DNA of 64,000 nt from an uncultured Bacteroidales bacterium (GCA_900321715.1 ONXC01000010.1:1-64000); one strand, 5' to 3'. Shown: positions 32,602 through 43,005, counted from the first letter of the stretch. Notes: generated by a model not told the origin, from the letters alone. A program made the numbers and translations.

Positions 32602-32630
32602 ACTTAAACGCTTGATTATACGCTAATTAT

Positions 32631-32668
32631 ACAAATTACTCCCGTCAAATTTGATGGGAGTAATTTGT
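32631..32668. terminator. Bidirectional intrinsic terminator
   Basis: ACAAATTACTCCC and GGGAGTAATTTGT pair perfectly over 13 bp between the convergent codB and bat operons. Confidence 0.85.
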
Positions 32669-32712
32669 ATAAAGCATTGATAATAGGCGACTTAGCGATC
32701 ACGCCTGAGAAA

Positions 32713-35322
32713 CTATATAACTTCTACATCTGATGAGGGGAGCCAGCCCTGGCGGCCGTCGGCGAGTTCCACATTGGAGAAGCCGCCAACGTTGTCCAGG
32801 ATGCGGACACGGGTGCCTTCGTGGAGGATGAAAAGGTCTTTTGCGCCTTCTGCGGCGGGGGAACTCTTGACGGAGGTCACGGGCCGCATCACAATGGCCT
32901 GGTCCTGGCGGAGGGCCTCGGTGCGCTGCCACTGGGCAAAATCCCAGCCAAGAAGCGCTACAAGAAGGAACGCAATACCCAAAAAGAAGCCAAGTTTACG
33001 CCTTCCCTGAGTGCTTCCAAGGAGGAAAAGCAGCACGCATGCAACCATTAGCGCAAAGCTCATAAGGCCTATCACAGCCCAGGCATTAGACGGCAGAAGG
33101 TAGCATATGGATCGGCCCCACTGCTCAAAGAAAATCTCCGGAACCTCATCTATGCGGTCCTGGGTGAGGGCGCGGGCATAATCCAGATTATACCTTACAT
33201 CGGCATCAGAAGGGTCAAGCCTCAGGGCCCTTTCGTACCACAGGATAGCCGGGGCAATTTCCCCGCTCTTGAAATGGGCGTTTCCAAGGTTGTAGTACAG
33301 TTCCTTGGACATAAGGCCGGTGGCGCGGACATCTTCAAAGTCCTGAAGGGCCTTTGCATAGTCTCCTGCAGTATATGCTTCTATGCCGGAGTGCCAGAGG
33401 GAATCGGGGTAGGATTCAGCTGCCTTGGCACCGAACGGAATCAGAAGCAGGAGGGCAACAACGGCGGCGCCTGCCCCCGAAGAAGGTCTTTTCTTCATGG
33501 AAGAATCTATGGCCGTGATAAGGGAGACGGCCTGCTCATAATGTTTATTCATTGCATCGTGGCCGGCGCTGGGGGAGTAGCGGGCTTCCTCGCAGGCGGC
33601 AAGAAGGCCGGTAAAGTCATCGGCCACGCTCTGGGCCACACCGCCGGAAACAAGAGCTTCCGCTATGTTCTCCTTGTTTTGATCGGCCATATCCATAGCA
33701 AGTTTGTCGCCAACAAAGCCAAGGAGGGAGCGGTGAAGTTCCTCGTAGAAGGCCGTGTAGAGGTCCTTCCCAAGGAAGTCGTGGGCCTGGGCAAGGCGCT
33801 TCATCGCCTGCTTGGTGGCCTTGCGGTTACGGGAACCCACAATGTCTGCCCTTCGGGCGGCAACCTTACGGAAGCCAAGCCAGAAGCCGCAGCCGGCAAG
33901 AAGCAGGAACACAAGGATTCCCCACCAGGCCTTTGAGTATACCAGGAAGCCGTTATCGGCCGATAAATCCGTCTTTGTGCGAATGAAACGGATGTCCTCA
34001 CCAAGGTTCTTGACACCCTTGCGGTCCACTACCAGAGTATTTCCTCCGGTGCTTTCCGGTGCCACGGAAGTTGCGGAACGGGCTACGGAAATGGGCAGCG
34101 CAGCCGATGAGACGGTCTCATACCTCCTGGCGTTGACATCGTAGTAAGAGAACTGCACGGGGCCCATGGTGAAGTCTCCGGGACTTCTTGGGATGAACGG
34201 GTATTCGAAGGTCTTGGAGCCGGAAGTTCCGCTCTTATCCGTGTTTACGCTTGTCTTGACGTCATACACCTCAAAATCCGGCGGGAAGGCAATCTTGGGG
34301 GCCTCCACAAGGGCAATGTTACCCTTTCCGGTTACGGTCACAATGAGCGATGCTGCATCGTGGGTCTTGAGGGAATCCTTGCTCACGCGGGCGCTGACCT
34401 TGAACTGACCCACGCCGCCTGAAAAGCTTGCCGGAGCACCGGCCGGTAGGGCCGATACATGCAGCGACCGCGCCGGAGTAGTAACCCTCTGGCGGGTGGT
34501 GACGTAGCCTGTCCCAAAGAAATCGTCAAACGGGGAGCCGGAGCTGCGGGGACGGCGGACATTCACCAGGCACACCACCTCTGCGGGCTCTATGGGCTGA
34601 TCTCCGGACTTCTGGGGGATGATTATCCAGCGGCGAAGAACCGCGCTGTTGTACATCACGCCGTCCACTTGTTCACGCTGGAACTCTATGTTTGAAGGTG
34701 CCTCCACTTCCTGGCTCCAGAAGCCCTTGAAGGAAGGGAACTTTGCGTTTTCAAAGCCTGCGAGGTTGGCCCTGTGGTAGATTTTTAGGGTGGCCGTGAC
34801 GGGCTCTCCCACAACCACTGAATTGCGGCTGAGGGACAGTCTCATGAATATGTCGGAATCTCCGCGTGAGACCTGCTGGGTGTCGTCACGCGCGGCCTGA
34901 CCGGGCGTCTGCTGGGATGAACCCTGCTGGGAGCCGCTTCCGCTGCCCACAACCTGAATCTGGACGGCCTTTGACTGGATCTGGGAGCCCTTTATGCGGG
35001 CAGTTGCCGGAGGCAGCGTGAAGGTTCCGGTCTTACGCGCCTGAAGGATGTAGGTGTAGGTGGTCTGGGATGTGCGGGTGGTTTTGCCGTTAATGATCTG
35101 GATGCTTGTGGAAGAGCCCTTCTGGGGGCCCCACACCACGGTGAAATCGTCTCCGGCTTCCCATTGGAAGTCACTGGGGGAGTTCTCTCCCTCCACCACG
35201 AAACCCACATTGAACCTTTCCTGAAGCTCAACTATATTGTGAACTTCCACGCGTATTGACGGCTGCGCCCACGCGGCAATGGCCACGAGGGCAGCGGCTA
35301 TGATGCTTACAATCCTTTTCAT
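32713..35322 (-). CDS. BatD-BatE fusion protein
   Basis: 869 residues. Residues 1-600 are BatD: a signal peptide (MKRIVSIIAAALVAIAAWAQ), a series of beta-sandwich domains, and one helix (AWWGILVFLLLAGCGFWLGF) with a cytoplasmic helical segment. Residues 609-869 look like a complete BatE: MKKRPSSGAGAAVVALLLLI resembles a signal peptide, followed by two TPR units (SLWHSGIEAYTAGDYAKALQ, LYYNLGNAHFKSGEIAPAI), two membrane helices and an SH3-like end (GTRVRILDNVGGFSNVELADG). Elsewhere the two are usually separate genes. The Met at residue 609 (codon 33496-33498) could still start an independent BatE. The Bat proteins with MoxR are linked to aerotolerance or envelope stress in Bacteroides. Confidence 0.82.
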   Translation of the reverse strand: MKRIVSIIAAALVAIAAWAQPSIRVEVHNIVELQERFNVGFVVEGENSPSDFQWEAGDDFTVVWGPQKGSSTSIQIINGKTTRTSQTTYTYILQARKTGTFTLPPATARIKGSQIQSKAVQIQVVGSGSGSQQGSSQQTPGQAARDDTQQVSRGDSDIFMRLSLSRNSVVVGEPVTATLKIYHRANLAGFENAKFPSFKGFWSQEVEAPSNIEFQREQVDGVMYNSAVLRRWIIIPQKSGDQPIEPAEVVCLVNVRRPRSSGSPFDDFFGTGYVTTRQRVTTPARSLHVSALPAGAPASFSGGVGQFKVSARVSKDSLKTHDAASLIVTVTGKGNIALVEAPKIAFPPDFEVYDVKTSVNTDKSGTSGSKTFEYPFIPRSPGDFTMGPVQFSYYDVNARRYETVSSAALPISVARSATSVAPESTGGNTLVVDRKGVKNLGEDIRFIRTKTDLSADNGFLVYSKAWWGILVFLLLAGCGFWLGFRKVAARRADIVGSRNRKATKQAMKRLAQAHDFLGKDLYTAFYEELHRSLLGFVGDKLAMDMADQNKENIAEALVSGGVAQSVADDFTGLLAACEEARYSPSAGHDAMNKHYEQAVSLITAIDSSMKKRPSSGAGAAVVALLLLIPFGAKAAESYPDSLWHSGIEAYTAGDYAKALQDFEDVRATGLMSKELYYNLGNAHFKSGEIAPAILWYERALRLDPSDADVRYNLDYARALTQDRIDEVPEIFFEQWGRSICYLLPSNAWAVIGLMSFALMVACVLLFLLGSTQGRRKLGFFLGIAFLLVALLGWDFAQWQRTEALRQDQAIVMRPVTSVKSSPAAEGAKDLFILHEGTRVRILDNVGGFSNVELADGRQGWLPSSDVEVI

Positions 35323-35323
35323 C

Positions 35324-35998
35324 CTACCAATTCTTTTCTTTCTGCCTTGACTTCAGGGCTGCGGCCTTTTTCTCATCTACCTTCTCCTGAGTCTGCTTTT
35401 CCTTTTCCTGTATGGCCTGGAGCAGCTGCTGGGCCTGCTGGGCCGATAATTCCTGCTGCTCCTGTTGCTGCTGCTGGTCCTGGTCTTTATTCTGATCCTG
35501 CTGATTCTGCTGCTGATCCTGATTTTGGTCCTGGTCCTGCTGGTCCTGATTATCCTGATTCTGATCCTGGCTCTGCTGCTGCTCCTGTTGCTGCTGCTCC
35601 ATCAGTTTGTTACGGGCATAGATGTAATTCTCCTTGGCCTTAAGGTCTCCGGGATCCTGCAGGAGGCACTCCTTGAAGGAGTCTACTGCCGTTTTCCAGT
35701 CCTCCTTTGCTATTGCAACGTCTCCACGGTTGAAGCATGCGGCGGCATCGGGATTCTCTATGCCATCCAGCATCTTGGCGGCCTCGTCAAAGCTTTCCTG
35801 GCGGTAAAGGTTGTTTGCCAGGTTGTATTTGGCCGCAACGGAGGAAGTGTCTTTGAGAAGGCCCTTGCGGTAGCTTATATCGGCCTCCCCATATTCTCCT
35901 TTACGGAACTCACGGTTGCCCTTCCTGAGGTCTGCTTTCTGACCCCAGGCGCTTACAGACGCCAGCGTGAGCAATATTATAAGTACTGACTTTCTCAT
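35324..35998 (-). CDS. batC: TPR protein BatC with Gln-rich tract
   Basis: 224 residues. A signal peptide (MRKSVLIILLTLASVSAWGQ) precedes three TPR-like units (about 25-125, KADLRKGNREFRKGEYGEAD and FNRGDVAIAKEDWKTAVDSF). A long Gln/Asp/Asn low-complexity tract follows (about 130-185), then a charged helix. It is periplasmic and probably scaffolds BatA, BatB and BatD/E. It starts 4 bases inside the batB end and stops 1 base before batD/E. The CAG/CAA-type tract is a likely site of slippage and length variation. Confidence 0.82.
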   Translation of the reverse strand: MRKSVLIILLTLASVSAWGQKADLRKGNREFRKGEYGEADISYRKGLLKDTSSVAAKYNLANNLYRQESFDEAAKMLDGIENPDAAACFNRGDVAIAKEDWKTAVDSFKECLLQDPGDLKAKENYIYARNKLMEQQQQEQQQSQDQNQDNQDQQDQDQNQDQQQNQQDQNKDQDQQQQQEQQELSAQQAQQLLQAIQEKEKQTQEKVDEKKAAALKSRQKEKNW

Positions 35999-36999
35999 AC
36001 CTCAAACAGTTTGCGGCGGGGTTTACGTGACCCTGTAACCATCTGGATCACAAAGCACAGAAGCGCAAGACCAAGGAAGTACATATACTGCTCGTCGTAC
36101 TCCTCAAACACCACGCTTCCAAATTCCTCGTCCTCCATGCGGCGGATGTCGTCAATGATGGGATTGAGGCCGAATTCCTCTGTCCCGGCGTGAATGTACG
36201 CGCCGCCTCCGGCCGATGCTACCTTGCGGAGAGTCTCCTCATCCAGCTTTGTTACAACTATGTTTCCGTCCCTGTCCTTCATCAGGCCATCGGCCGTAGG
36301 AATGGGCTGGCCCTCGGCGGAGCCAACGCCAATTGTATAGACCTTTATTCCAAGATCGGCCGCTTCCTTTGCCGCGGCAATGGGGTCATCCTCGTGGTTC
36401 TCACCGTCCGAAATGACCACAATCACGCGGCTTTTTTCGCTCTGCGCGCTGAAACTCTTGATACACAGGTGTATAGCATCTCCAATGGCCGTTCCCTGGA
36501 CGGGAATGGACCCCGTATCTATGGACCCGAGGAACATCTTGGCGCTGATATAGTCCGTGGTGACGGGCAGCTGTACAAAAGACGTTCCGGCAAAGATTAC
36601 AAGGCCGATGCGGTCCTGCTGGAGTTTGTCCGTAAGGCGCGCTATGGCAAGTTTTGCCCTTTCCAGCCTATTGGGGGAATAATCCTGCGCAAGCATGGAA
36701 TTGGAAACGTCCAGGGCAACCAGTATCTCAGCGCCCTTAGTCTTTTTCTCGGCCAGCCTGGCACCCGTCTGTGGCCTTGCAAGGCCGATAATGAGGAACA
36801 TGAGGCCAAGGCAGAAGAAGGATATCCTTATCCAGCCTTTAGCGCGTGAGGCCGATGGCATGAGTTCCTTCACAAGAGCCTCATCTCCAAGGGCTTTCAC
36901 CCTCCGTCCCCTGAGGTGCCGGAAGATTCCATATCCCACCAGGATGAGCGGGATAAGGATGAGAAGGTACAGAAACTTGTAATTGGCAAATAGTAACAT
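35995..36999 (-). CDS. batB: von Willebrand factor A protein BatB
   Basis: 334 residues. An N-terminal pair of helices precedes a vWA domain whose metal-ion site starts at ALDVSNSMLAQDYSPNR. SDGENHEDD supplies the third motif. A C-terminal helix (MYFLGLALLCFVIQMV) anchors it. It sits in the inner membrane with the vWA domain facing the periplasm and likely pairs with BatA. It overlaps batC by 4 bases and batA by 1. Confidence 0.88.
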   Translation of the reverse strand: MLLFANYKFLYLLILIPLILVGYGIFRHLRGRRVKALGDEALVKELMPSASRAKGWIRISFFCLGLMFLIIGLARPQTGARLAEKKTKGAEILVALDVSNSMLAQDYSPNRLERAKLAIARLTDKLQQDRIGLVIFAGTSFVQLPVTTDYISAKMFLGSIDTGSIPVQGTAIGDAIHLCIKSFSAQSEKSRVIVVISDGENHEDDPIAAAKEAADLGIKVYTIGVGSAEGQPIPTADGLMKDRDGNIVVTKLDEETLRKVASAGGGAYIHAGTEEFGLNPIIDDIRRMEDEEFGSVVFEEYDEQYMYFLGLALLCFVIQMVTGSRKPRRKLFEV

Positions 37000-37982
37000 T
37001 ACGGCAGCCTCCTTAAAACTATGGCAATGAGTAGCCCGGCCAGAAGGCAGATGAGGGCTGCCAATGCGTAACCATGATACAGATCCTTGTAAACGGGGAA
37101 TGAATCCACCGTGGTCCTGGTCTTTTCCATCTGGCCGATTTCCGCATAGATCTCTGCCAGCTTGGTGTTATCCGTGGCGCGGAAATACTTGCCTCCGGTG
37201 CCGTCTGCGATGCTTTGGAGAAGAGGCTCGTCAATTTCCACGGGGATGTTTCTAAGTTCTACGCCCCACGGTGTCTGGACGGGGTAGGGGGCGGTGCCGT
37301 TTGCGCCAACACCAATGGTGTAAACCCTTATGCCATAGGTCTTGGCAATCTCCGATGCCATTGAAGGGTCTATCTCTCCCATGTTGTTAACGCCGTCCGT
37401 GAGGAGGATGATGACGCGGCTCTTGGCGTCTGAATCCTTCATTCGGGCCACGGCGGTAGCAAGGCCGTTTCCTATGGCGGTGCCGTCCTCAATTAGGTCT
37501 GTCTGGACCTCCTTCATGAGGTTTATGAGGGTGGCCCTGTCCGTTGTAAGCGGGCACTGGGTGTAACTCTCTCCGGCAAATACCACTATTCCCATACGGT
37601 CCGTGGGCCTCTGGGATATGAATTCTATTGCAATGTCCTTGGCTGCGCTGAGGCGGTCCGGGGTGAAATCCCTGGCCAGCATGGACGTTGAGACGTCCAT
37701 TGCAAACACTATGTCAATGCCCTCTGTGTCCACCTTTTCCACCTGGGTGGATGAGCGTGGACGGGCAATGGCTACAACAAGCAGCACAAGCGCCGCTTCC
37801 TGAAGGACAAATGGGATGTGCCTTATCCATTCCAGCACACTCCTTCCTCCGGCGGTCCACTGACTGAGGCTGGAGACCCTCATATGGGGCTCCCGGTCCT
37901 TCAGCTCAACATAAAGGTACCGTCCCAGCAGCAGCACCGGAATGGCCAGCAGCCACAGAAGATATGGATACTCAAAAAACAT
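36999..37982 (-). CDS. batA: von Willebrand factor A protein BatA
   Basis: 327 residues, paralogous to BatB. Helices lie at the N-terminus (YLLWLLAIPVLLLGRYLY and one more) with a last one near the C-terminus (GYALAALICLLAGLLIAIVL). The vWA domain has the complete metal site FAMDVSTSMLARDF and later LLTDGVNNMGEIDP. It is the partner of BatB in the membrane complex controlled by MoxR. It shares one base with each neighbour, indicating strict coupling. Confidence 0.88.
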   Translation of the reverse strand: MFFEYPYLLWLLAIPVLLLGRYLYVELKDREPHMRVSSLSQWTAGGRSVLEWIRHIPFVLQEAALVLLVVAIARPRSSTQVEKVDTEGIDIVFAMDVSTSMLARDFTPDRLSAAKDIAIEFISQRPTDRMGIVVFAGESYTQCPLTTDRATLINLMKEVQTDLIEDGTAIGNGLATAVARMKDSDAKSRVIILLTDGVNNMGEIDPSMASEIAKTYGIRVYTIGVGANGTAPYPVQTPWGVELRNIPVEIDEPLLQSIADGTGGKYFRATDNTKLAEIYAEIGQMEKTRTTVDSFPVYKDLYHGYALAALICLLAGLLIAIVLRRLP

Positions 37983-38953
37983 TATTTATTCTCATTGACG
38001 GTTTTTCCGTCATTGCTTGCCTGATCGGCAATCTCCTGCTCATACGTTGTTGTCACAAACCTCACGGCAAGGGGAAGCACCTGGGCATTTTCCTCGTCGG
38101 TTGCCGTGAATTTGGCAAATTTCACAAAGTCTGACCGCTCAAATAGGTCTTTGAGGTCAATATAAAGCTCTTTTGAGAGATCTGTTTTCTTGAGGTCCTC
38201 AAAAATCTCGGCGGTGGTGGATTCCATGGCGTCCACACCATAGCGGGCGGCCATATATTCCCTGAGGGTGTCCGTTACGCCGGAATAGAATGCCTTCTGA
38301 TGCTCCGGTTTCCAGAATTTGTCTCCGCGGAAAGAGTCCAGTTTACGGAGGGCCCTTATGTGGGCGGGCTCTGCGTTAAGCGCCTCTTCCTCAATCTTTT
38401 TGCGGCGCTTTACAAGCCAGTACACGAGCGCGGCTATGGCTCCTGCAATAAGGAGACCTCCGGCAACCCATGGAAAGACTTCCTTGAAAGTATAAGGGAA
38501 CTTTATCTGGGGCTTTATGTCATTGGGCTGGAAGGATTCCATATCCACGGGAAGCTCCTTGATTTCAAGAGGTTCCGCGGCCTTGAACACAAGGGTGTCC
38601 TGGTCCAGAAGAACGGGGATGTCAGGAAGTTCAACGGTGCCGCCCATAAAGGACGCAAGGGTTAGATATGCCTTTATGTCATATCTGGCGGGTGTTTCCT
38701 TTTTCTTTGAAACCCTTGTTGAATCCAGCTGCCATTCCTTTACAATCACAAGAGGGGAGTTTTCCTCATCTTCCATCTTGAACTGCGGAAGGGCAAGGGG
38801 AGTGCCTTCAGTCACGTTCTCCAGAACCACGCCGTAGCGGATCTGGTCTGCGATGAGGATGGAATCCCTCTTCTGAACCTGCTCCACAAAGGCTTCCTGG
38901 GCCCCTGCGGCAAAAGGAACAAGCAAACTTAATATGAGGAGAATAAACTTCAT
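37982..38953 (-). CDS. Membrane protein of the bat operon, BatD-like
   Basis: 323 residues. A signal peptide (MKFILLILSLLVPFAAGAQ), a beta-rich periplasmic domain of about 130 residues, one membrane helix (FPWVAGGLLIAGAIAALVYWLV) and a cytoplasmic helical domain with ALRKLDSFRGDKFW and TDTLREYMAARYG follow in that order. Genes in this place usually encode a short BatD-like or DUF4381-like protein. The cytoplasmic part resembles the corresponding segment of BatD/E. It is coupled to DUF58 (4-base overlap) and batA (1-base overlap). Its exact role in the complex is unknown. Confidence 0.75.
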   Translation of the reverse strand: MKFILLILSLLVPFAAGAQEAFVEQVQKRDSILIADQIRYGVVLENVTEGTPLALPQFKMEDEENSPLVIVKEWQLDSTRVSKKKETPARYDIKAYLTLASFMGGTVELPDIPVLLDQDTLVFKAAEPLEIKELPVDMESFQPNDIKPQIKFPYTFKEVFPWVAGGLLIAGAIAALVYWLVKRRKKIEEEALNAEPAHIRALRKLDSFRGDKFWKPEHQKAFYSGVTDTLREYMAARYGVDAMESTTAEIFEDLKKTDLSKELYIDLKDLFERSDFVKFAKFTATDEENAQVLPLAVRFVTTTYEQEIADQASNDGKTVNENK

Positions 38954-39830
38954 TTTCCTTGAAACAGTGTAATGAGTCCTTTTACAAAGTCCTGGTCCGT
39001 GCTTATGTCCACGTGCCCTACCTTGTAGCGGATGAAGAGTTTATCGGCCCCCAGTGTAGCAGTGCTGAACCACTTGGAATATGCTTCACGGGTGGCCCTG
39101 GAGCCGGTGTTGATCCAGCGCGAGGCGCCGGATTCCGCGTCCTTGGCATGCACAAGGCCAACGTTGGGGAGCACCTTCTCGCGGGGGTCCGTGACCCTTA
39201 TGACGGAGATATCGTGGCGGTTTACGGCTACTTTGAGTGCGTCCTCGTAGCGGGGAGTAGCATCGGCCTTCACATCCAGCATATCACTGAGGATGAAGGC
39301 GGTGCACTTTTTCTTGATGGCGCCGGTAAGGTAGCGGAGCGCTTCCCCTATGTCTGTGCCGTTGTGCTGGGGCTCATATTCCAGGATTTCACGTATGATC
39401 CTGAGGAAATGCGTGCGGCCCTTTGCCGGCGGGATGAATTTCTCCACCCTGTCACTGAACAGGATGCAGCCCACTTTGTCGTTGTTGAGGATGGCGCTGA
39501 AGGCAAGGGTTGCGGCAATTTCCGCAATCTGCTCACGCTTTGTCTTTACCGCCGTTCCAAAAAGGCCGCTCCGGGACACGTCCACCATCAGTACCACGGT
39601 GAGTTCACGCTCCTCCTCAAACACTTTCACGTAGGGCGCGCTCATACGCGCCGTCACGTTCCAGTCCATGGAGCGGACGTCGTCTCCGTAGCTGTACTCC
39701 CTAACCTCGCTGAAGGCCATACCACGCCCCTTGAAGGCAGAGTGGTACTCTCCGGCAAAGATCTGGTGGCTGAGAGCCTTTGTCCGGATCTCAATCTTGC
39801 GGACCTTCTTTATGAGTTCTTCAGGTGTCA

Positions 39831-39831
<1 letters not shown>
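38950..39831 (-). CDS. DUF58 (vWA-like) protein partner of MoxR
   Basis: 293 residues, soluble. The DUF58 signature GEYHSAFKGRGMAFSEVREYSYGDDVRSMDWNVTAR is clear, followed by a vWA-like half with LMVDVSRSGLFGT. Such proteins are almost always paired with MoxR ATPases and are thought to be chaperone targets or adaptors linking MoxR to the Bat membrane proteins. It shares one base with moxR and 4 with the next gene. Confidence 0.87.
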
Positions 39832-40823
<992 letters not shown>

Positions 40824-40832
40824 ATAAAATGT

Positions 40833-40840
40833 TAAATTTG
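40833..40840 (+). promoter_or_regulatory. Bacteroidota -7 promoter box (TAAATTTG)
   Basis: It lies three bases before the truA ATG at 40844, implying a leaderless transcript. Confidence 0.65.
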
Positions 40841-40843
40841 CAT

Positions 40844-41749
40844 ATGCGTTATTCAATCTGTCTCTCATATAATGGGGCCGATTTCTGCGGCTGGCAGATC
40901 CAGCCCTCCGCTCCGTCTGTGCAGGCAGCCCTTGAAGGGGCTCTTTCCCGCCTTCTGGGCGGCCCCGTTGCCGTTACCGGCGCCGGCCGCACAGACACCG
41001 CCGTGAATGCCGTGGGCTACATTGCCCACTTTGATTTTGGCGGTCCCCTGCCATTTGAGACATCAGATTTTATCTACAAATTAAATGCCATTCTGCCCCG
41101 TTCAGTAGTGGTTCATGAGGTCATTCCGGTGCCCGATGATTTCCATGCCCGCTTTGGCGCCCGCCGCCGTGAATATACCTACTTCATTCACAGGCAAAAA
41201 GACCCTTTCGTGGCCCCCTGGAGCTGGCAGTGCGGTTATCCCGCCCTGGATTTTGATGCAATGAATGAGGCCTGCAAGTACCTTCTTGGCACCCACGACT
41301 TCTCCTGCTTTGAAAAAACCGGCACAGACAACAAAACCTCCATCTGCACCGTCTTCGACGCCTTCTGGAAGCCCTACACCCCGTCACATCTCCAGGTAAT
41401 GTGTTCAGAGGCAGGAGGCACAGGTGCGGGGGACTCCGTTCCGCTTCGCTCCACTCCGGCCCCTCCCACTGCCTGCGGCAGCGGGCCCCTCCCCCTACCC
41501 TTGTGCGGGGGTGCACAAGCCCCCGCACCTGTGCCTCCTGCCTCTGAGCTCTCCTACTGGTACTTCCGCATTGCGGCAGACAGGTTCCTGCGGAACATGG
41601 TACGTGCTACGGTTGGGTCACTGATAGAGGTGGGCCGGGGGAAACATCGGCCCGAATGGATTGCGGAACTCATTGAGAGCGGCACGCGCGGAGATGCCGG
41701 CGAATCCGTCCCCGGAAACGCCCTATTCCTGAACAAAGTCCTGTATTAG
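40844..41749 (+). CDS. truA: tRNA pseudouridine(38-40) synthase with in-frame palindromic insertion
   Basis: 301 residues from the ATG at 40844. The catalytic Asp 51 is in GAGRTDTAVNA. FHARFGARRREYTYFI and ADRFLRNMVRATVGSLIEVG are typical of the family. It modifies the anticodon arm of many tRNAs. Residues 188-235 are not part of the usual fold. They form a Pro/Ala/Gly-rich loop (STPAPPTACGSGPLPLPL in its core) encoded by a 144-bp palindrome at 41405-41548, in a variable surface loop just before the RNA-contacting strand. Without it the protein would be about 253 residues, normal for the family. The same element interrupts metG. Confidence 0.93.
   Translation: MRYSICLSYNGADFCGWQIQPSAPSVQAALEGALSRLLGGPVAVTGAGRTDTAVNAVGYIAHFDFGGPLPFETSDFIYKLNAILPRSVVVHEVIPVPDDFHARFGARRREYTYFIHRQKDPFVAPWSWQCGYPALDFDAMNEACKYLLGTHDFSCFEKTGTDNKTSICTVFDAFWKPYTPSHLQVMCSEAGGTGAGDSVPLRSTPAPPTACGSGPLPLPLCGGAQAPAPVPPASELSYWYFRIAADRFLRNMVRATVGSLIEVGRGKHRPEWIAELIESGTRGDAGESVPGNALFLNKVLY
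41405..41548 (+). mobile_element. In-frame palindromic insertion in truA
   Basis: Perfect 28-bp inverted arms (41405-41432 and 41521-41548) enclose 88 bp. The core reads CGCTTCGCTCC, then CCGGCCCCTCCCA, hairpin CTGCC-TGC-GGCAG, then GGGCCCCTCCCCCTACC, hairpin CTTGTGC-GGGGGT-GCACAAG. The length is 48 codons exactly and begins on a codon boundary. A related core, with other arms, lies in metG at 53054-53176. It resembles Rickettsia palindromic elements in placement, but I know of no described family that it matches. Confidence 0.8.
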
Positions 41750-41750
41750 G

Positions 41751-43001
41751 CTACCAGATGGATTTTGAGCTGCTCTCGGCGGCGTCCTGTAACTCTTTGG
41801 GGACGTTTACGTAGAAATCAAAGCCGGAACGCTCTTCAATGGCGTCTATTGTAGTGATGCCCTGGGAATAACTCATTCCCTTGTGGCTCTCGTTGGTGAA
41901 GATATATGCACATCCCTTTGCGGCAGTCATATCCCCGGAAGTGTTGAAACTGCACTTCATAAGGAGTTTATAAAAGTGGCTGGGGCAGGGGACGCCACTA
42001 ATGGTTTTGCCATCTTCATAGAGCAGTCCCACAACCACGTACAGGGTGTCACTTCCGGAGGGAGCGTTCTTCACCACGGCATTTTCCAGGCTGTTCCATA
42101 CACCGTCATTGAACTGGGTCTGATATTGGAGAGCCTGGTTGGTGTAGTAGAAAGTCTGGTTGTTGGCATCGTCGCAGGTCTGGCGGTAATTGGAGGCTAC
42201 CAGATGGCCACGGCTGTAACCGCTGCTGGAGAAGCAGCTCTGCCAGGATGAAGGTATGCCGGGATCTTCTTTCCAGCTGTTTGATCGGCCGGCACCGTTG
42301 TCAGGGTAAGCGCTGCTGTGCATCACGAAGGCGTCCCACAGCGGGGCCTTCTTTTCCTTGTCTATGAGGGCAGTCCAGTTGCGGTATATCTTTCCGTTAT
42401 ACTTGTAGGTATGGGTAACCACCATCTGGTTGCTGTTGGTGGTCTCATAGTTGTACCATTTTGTGCCGCCGCTGCGTTCCGGTCCGGAGCCGCTGCAGGC
42501 ATCTGTGCTCTTAAGGCTTATTGCCGGAATCTCATAGCCGCCAAGGTACTGGAGGCCGGAAACTGGCTGGGGATTGTCCTGAGGGAGCTCCTCTTCCCCT
42601 CCGGTTGTGGTGAATGACTGCACGCCGCCTTCAATATCCACATAATTGCCGCTGGCACTGTCCATCACAGTTACATACGCCTTGAAGAAATACGTCTTTC
42701 CGGGCTCAAGACTGGAAATGGTGGCAGAGAAATCGGCGGTCTGGTCAGAACTGCTGTTAAGGCCAAGCTGTTCTGTCATGGAGGACTCAGAAGTTCCCCA
42801 GTAAAAACCGTGGTCTCGGACTTCTGTTGTGACTCCGGAATATCGGCCAGAAAGAATGGCCGATGTGTTTGTAATCTCGGAGGCTTTCCAGGTGACCACT
42901 TTCACGGCTTCCTGGTTCTGGGGCTGCTGCGCCTGGGTGCAGGAGGCGGCGGCAATCCATACGGCCAGGATAACAGGGAACTTTTTCATGAGACCTTTCA
43001 T
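41751..43001 (-). CDS. Secreted DNA/RNA non-specific endonuclease with FnIII-like domain
   Basis: 416 residues with a lipoprotein-like signal (MKKFPVILAVWIAAASC). A fibronectin III-like or Ig-like domain follows (about 35-130, TWKASEITNTSAILSGRYSG). The NUC1 domain comes after about 150. Its catalytic motif, normally DRGH, reads YSRGHLVASNYRQT, keeping Arg, Gly and the general-base His. The metal-binding Asn is in NNQTFYYTNQALQ. It probably degrades nucleic acids outside the cell or in the periplasm for nutrient use. It lies 4 bases after a second, larger nuclease on the same strand, so the two form an operon. The truA stop is one base from its own stop. Confidence 0.85.
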   Translation of the reverse strand: MKGLMKKFPVILAVWIAAASCTQAQQPQNQEAVKVVTWKASEITNTSAILSGRYSGVTTEVRDHGFYWGTSESSMTEQLGLNSSSDQTADFSATISSLEPGKTYFFKAYVTVMDSASGNYVDIEGGVQSFTTTGGEEELPQDNPQPVSGLQYLGGYEIPAISLKSTDACSGSGPERSGGTKWYNYETTNSNQMVVTHTYKYNGKIYRNWTALIDKEKKAPLWDAFVMHSSAYPDNGAGRSNSWKEDPGIPSSWQSCFSSSGYSRGHLVASNYRQTCDDANNQTFYYTNQALQYQTQFNDGVWNSLENAVVKNAPSGSDTLYVVVGLLYEDGKTISGVPCPSHFYKLLMKCSFNTSGDMTAAKGCAYIFTNESHKGMSYSQGITTIDAIEERSGFDFYVNVPKELQDAAESSSKSIW

Positions 43002-43005
43002 ATGG

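Noticed and set aside
35450-35620. CTG/CTC-rich tract considered as a microsatellite or phase-variable promoter
   Set aside because: It is the in-frame Gln/Asp-rich tract of batC. Length variation is possible, but no regulatory role is visible.
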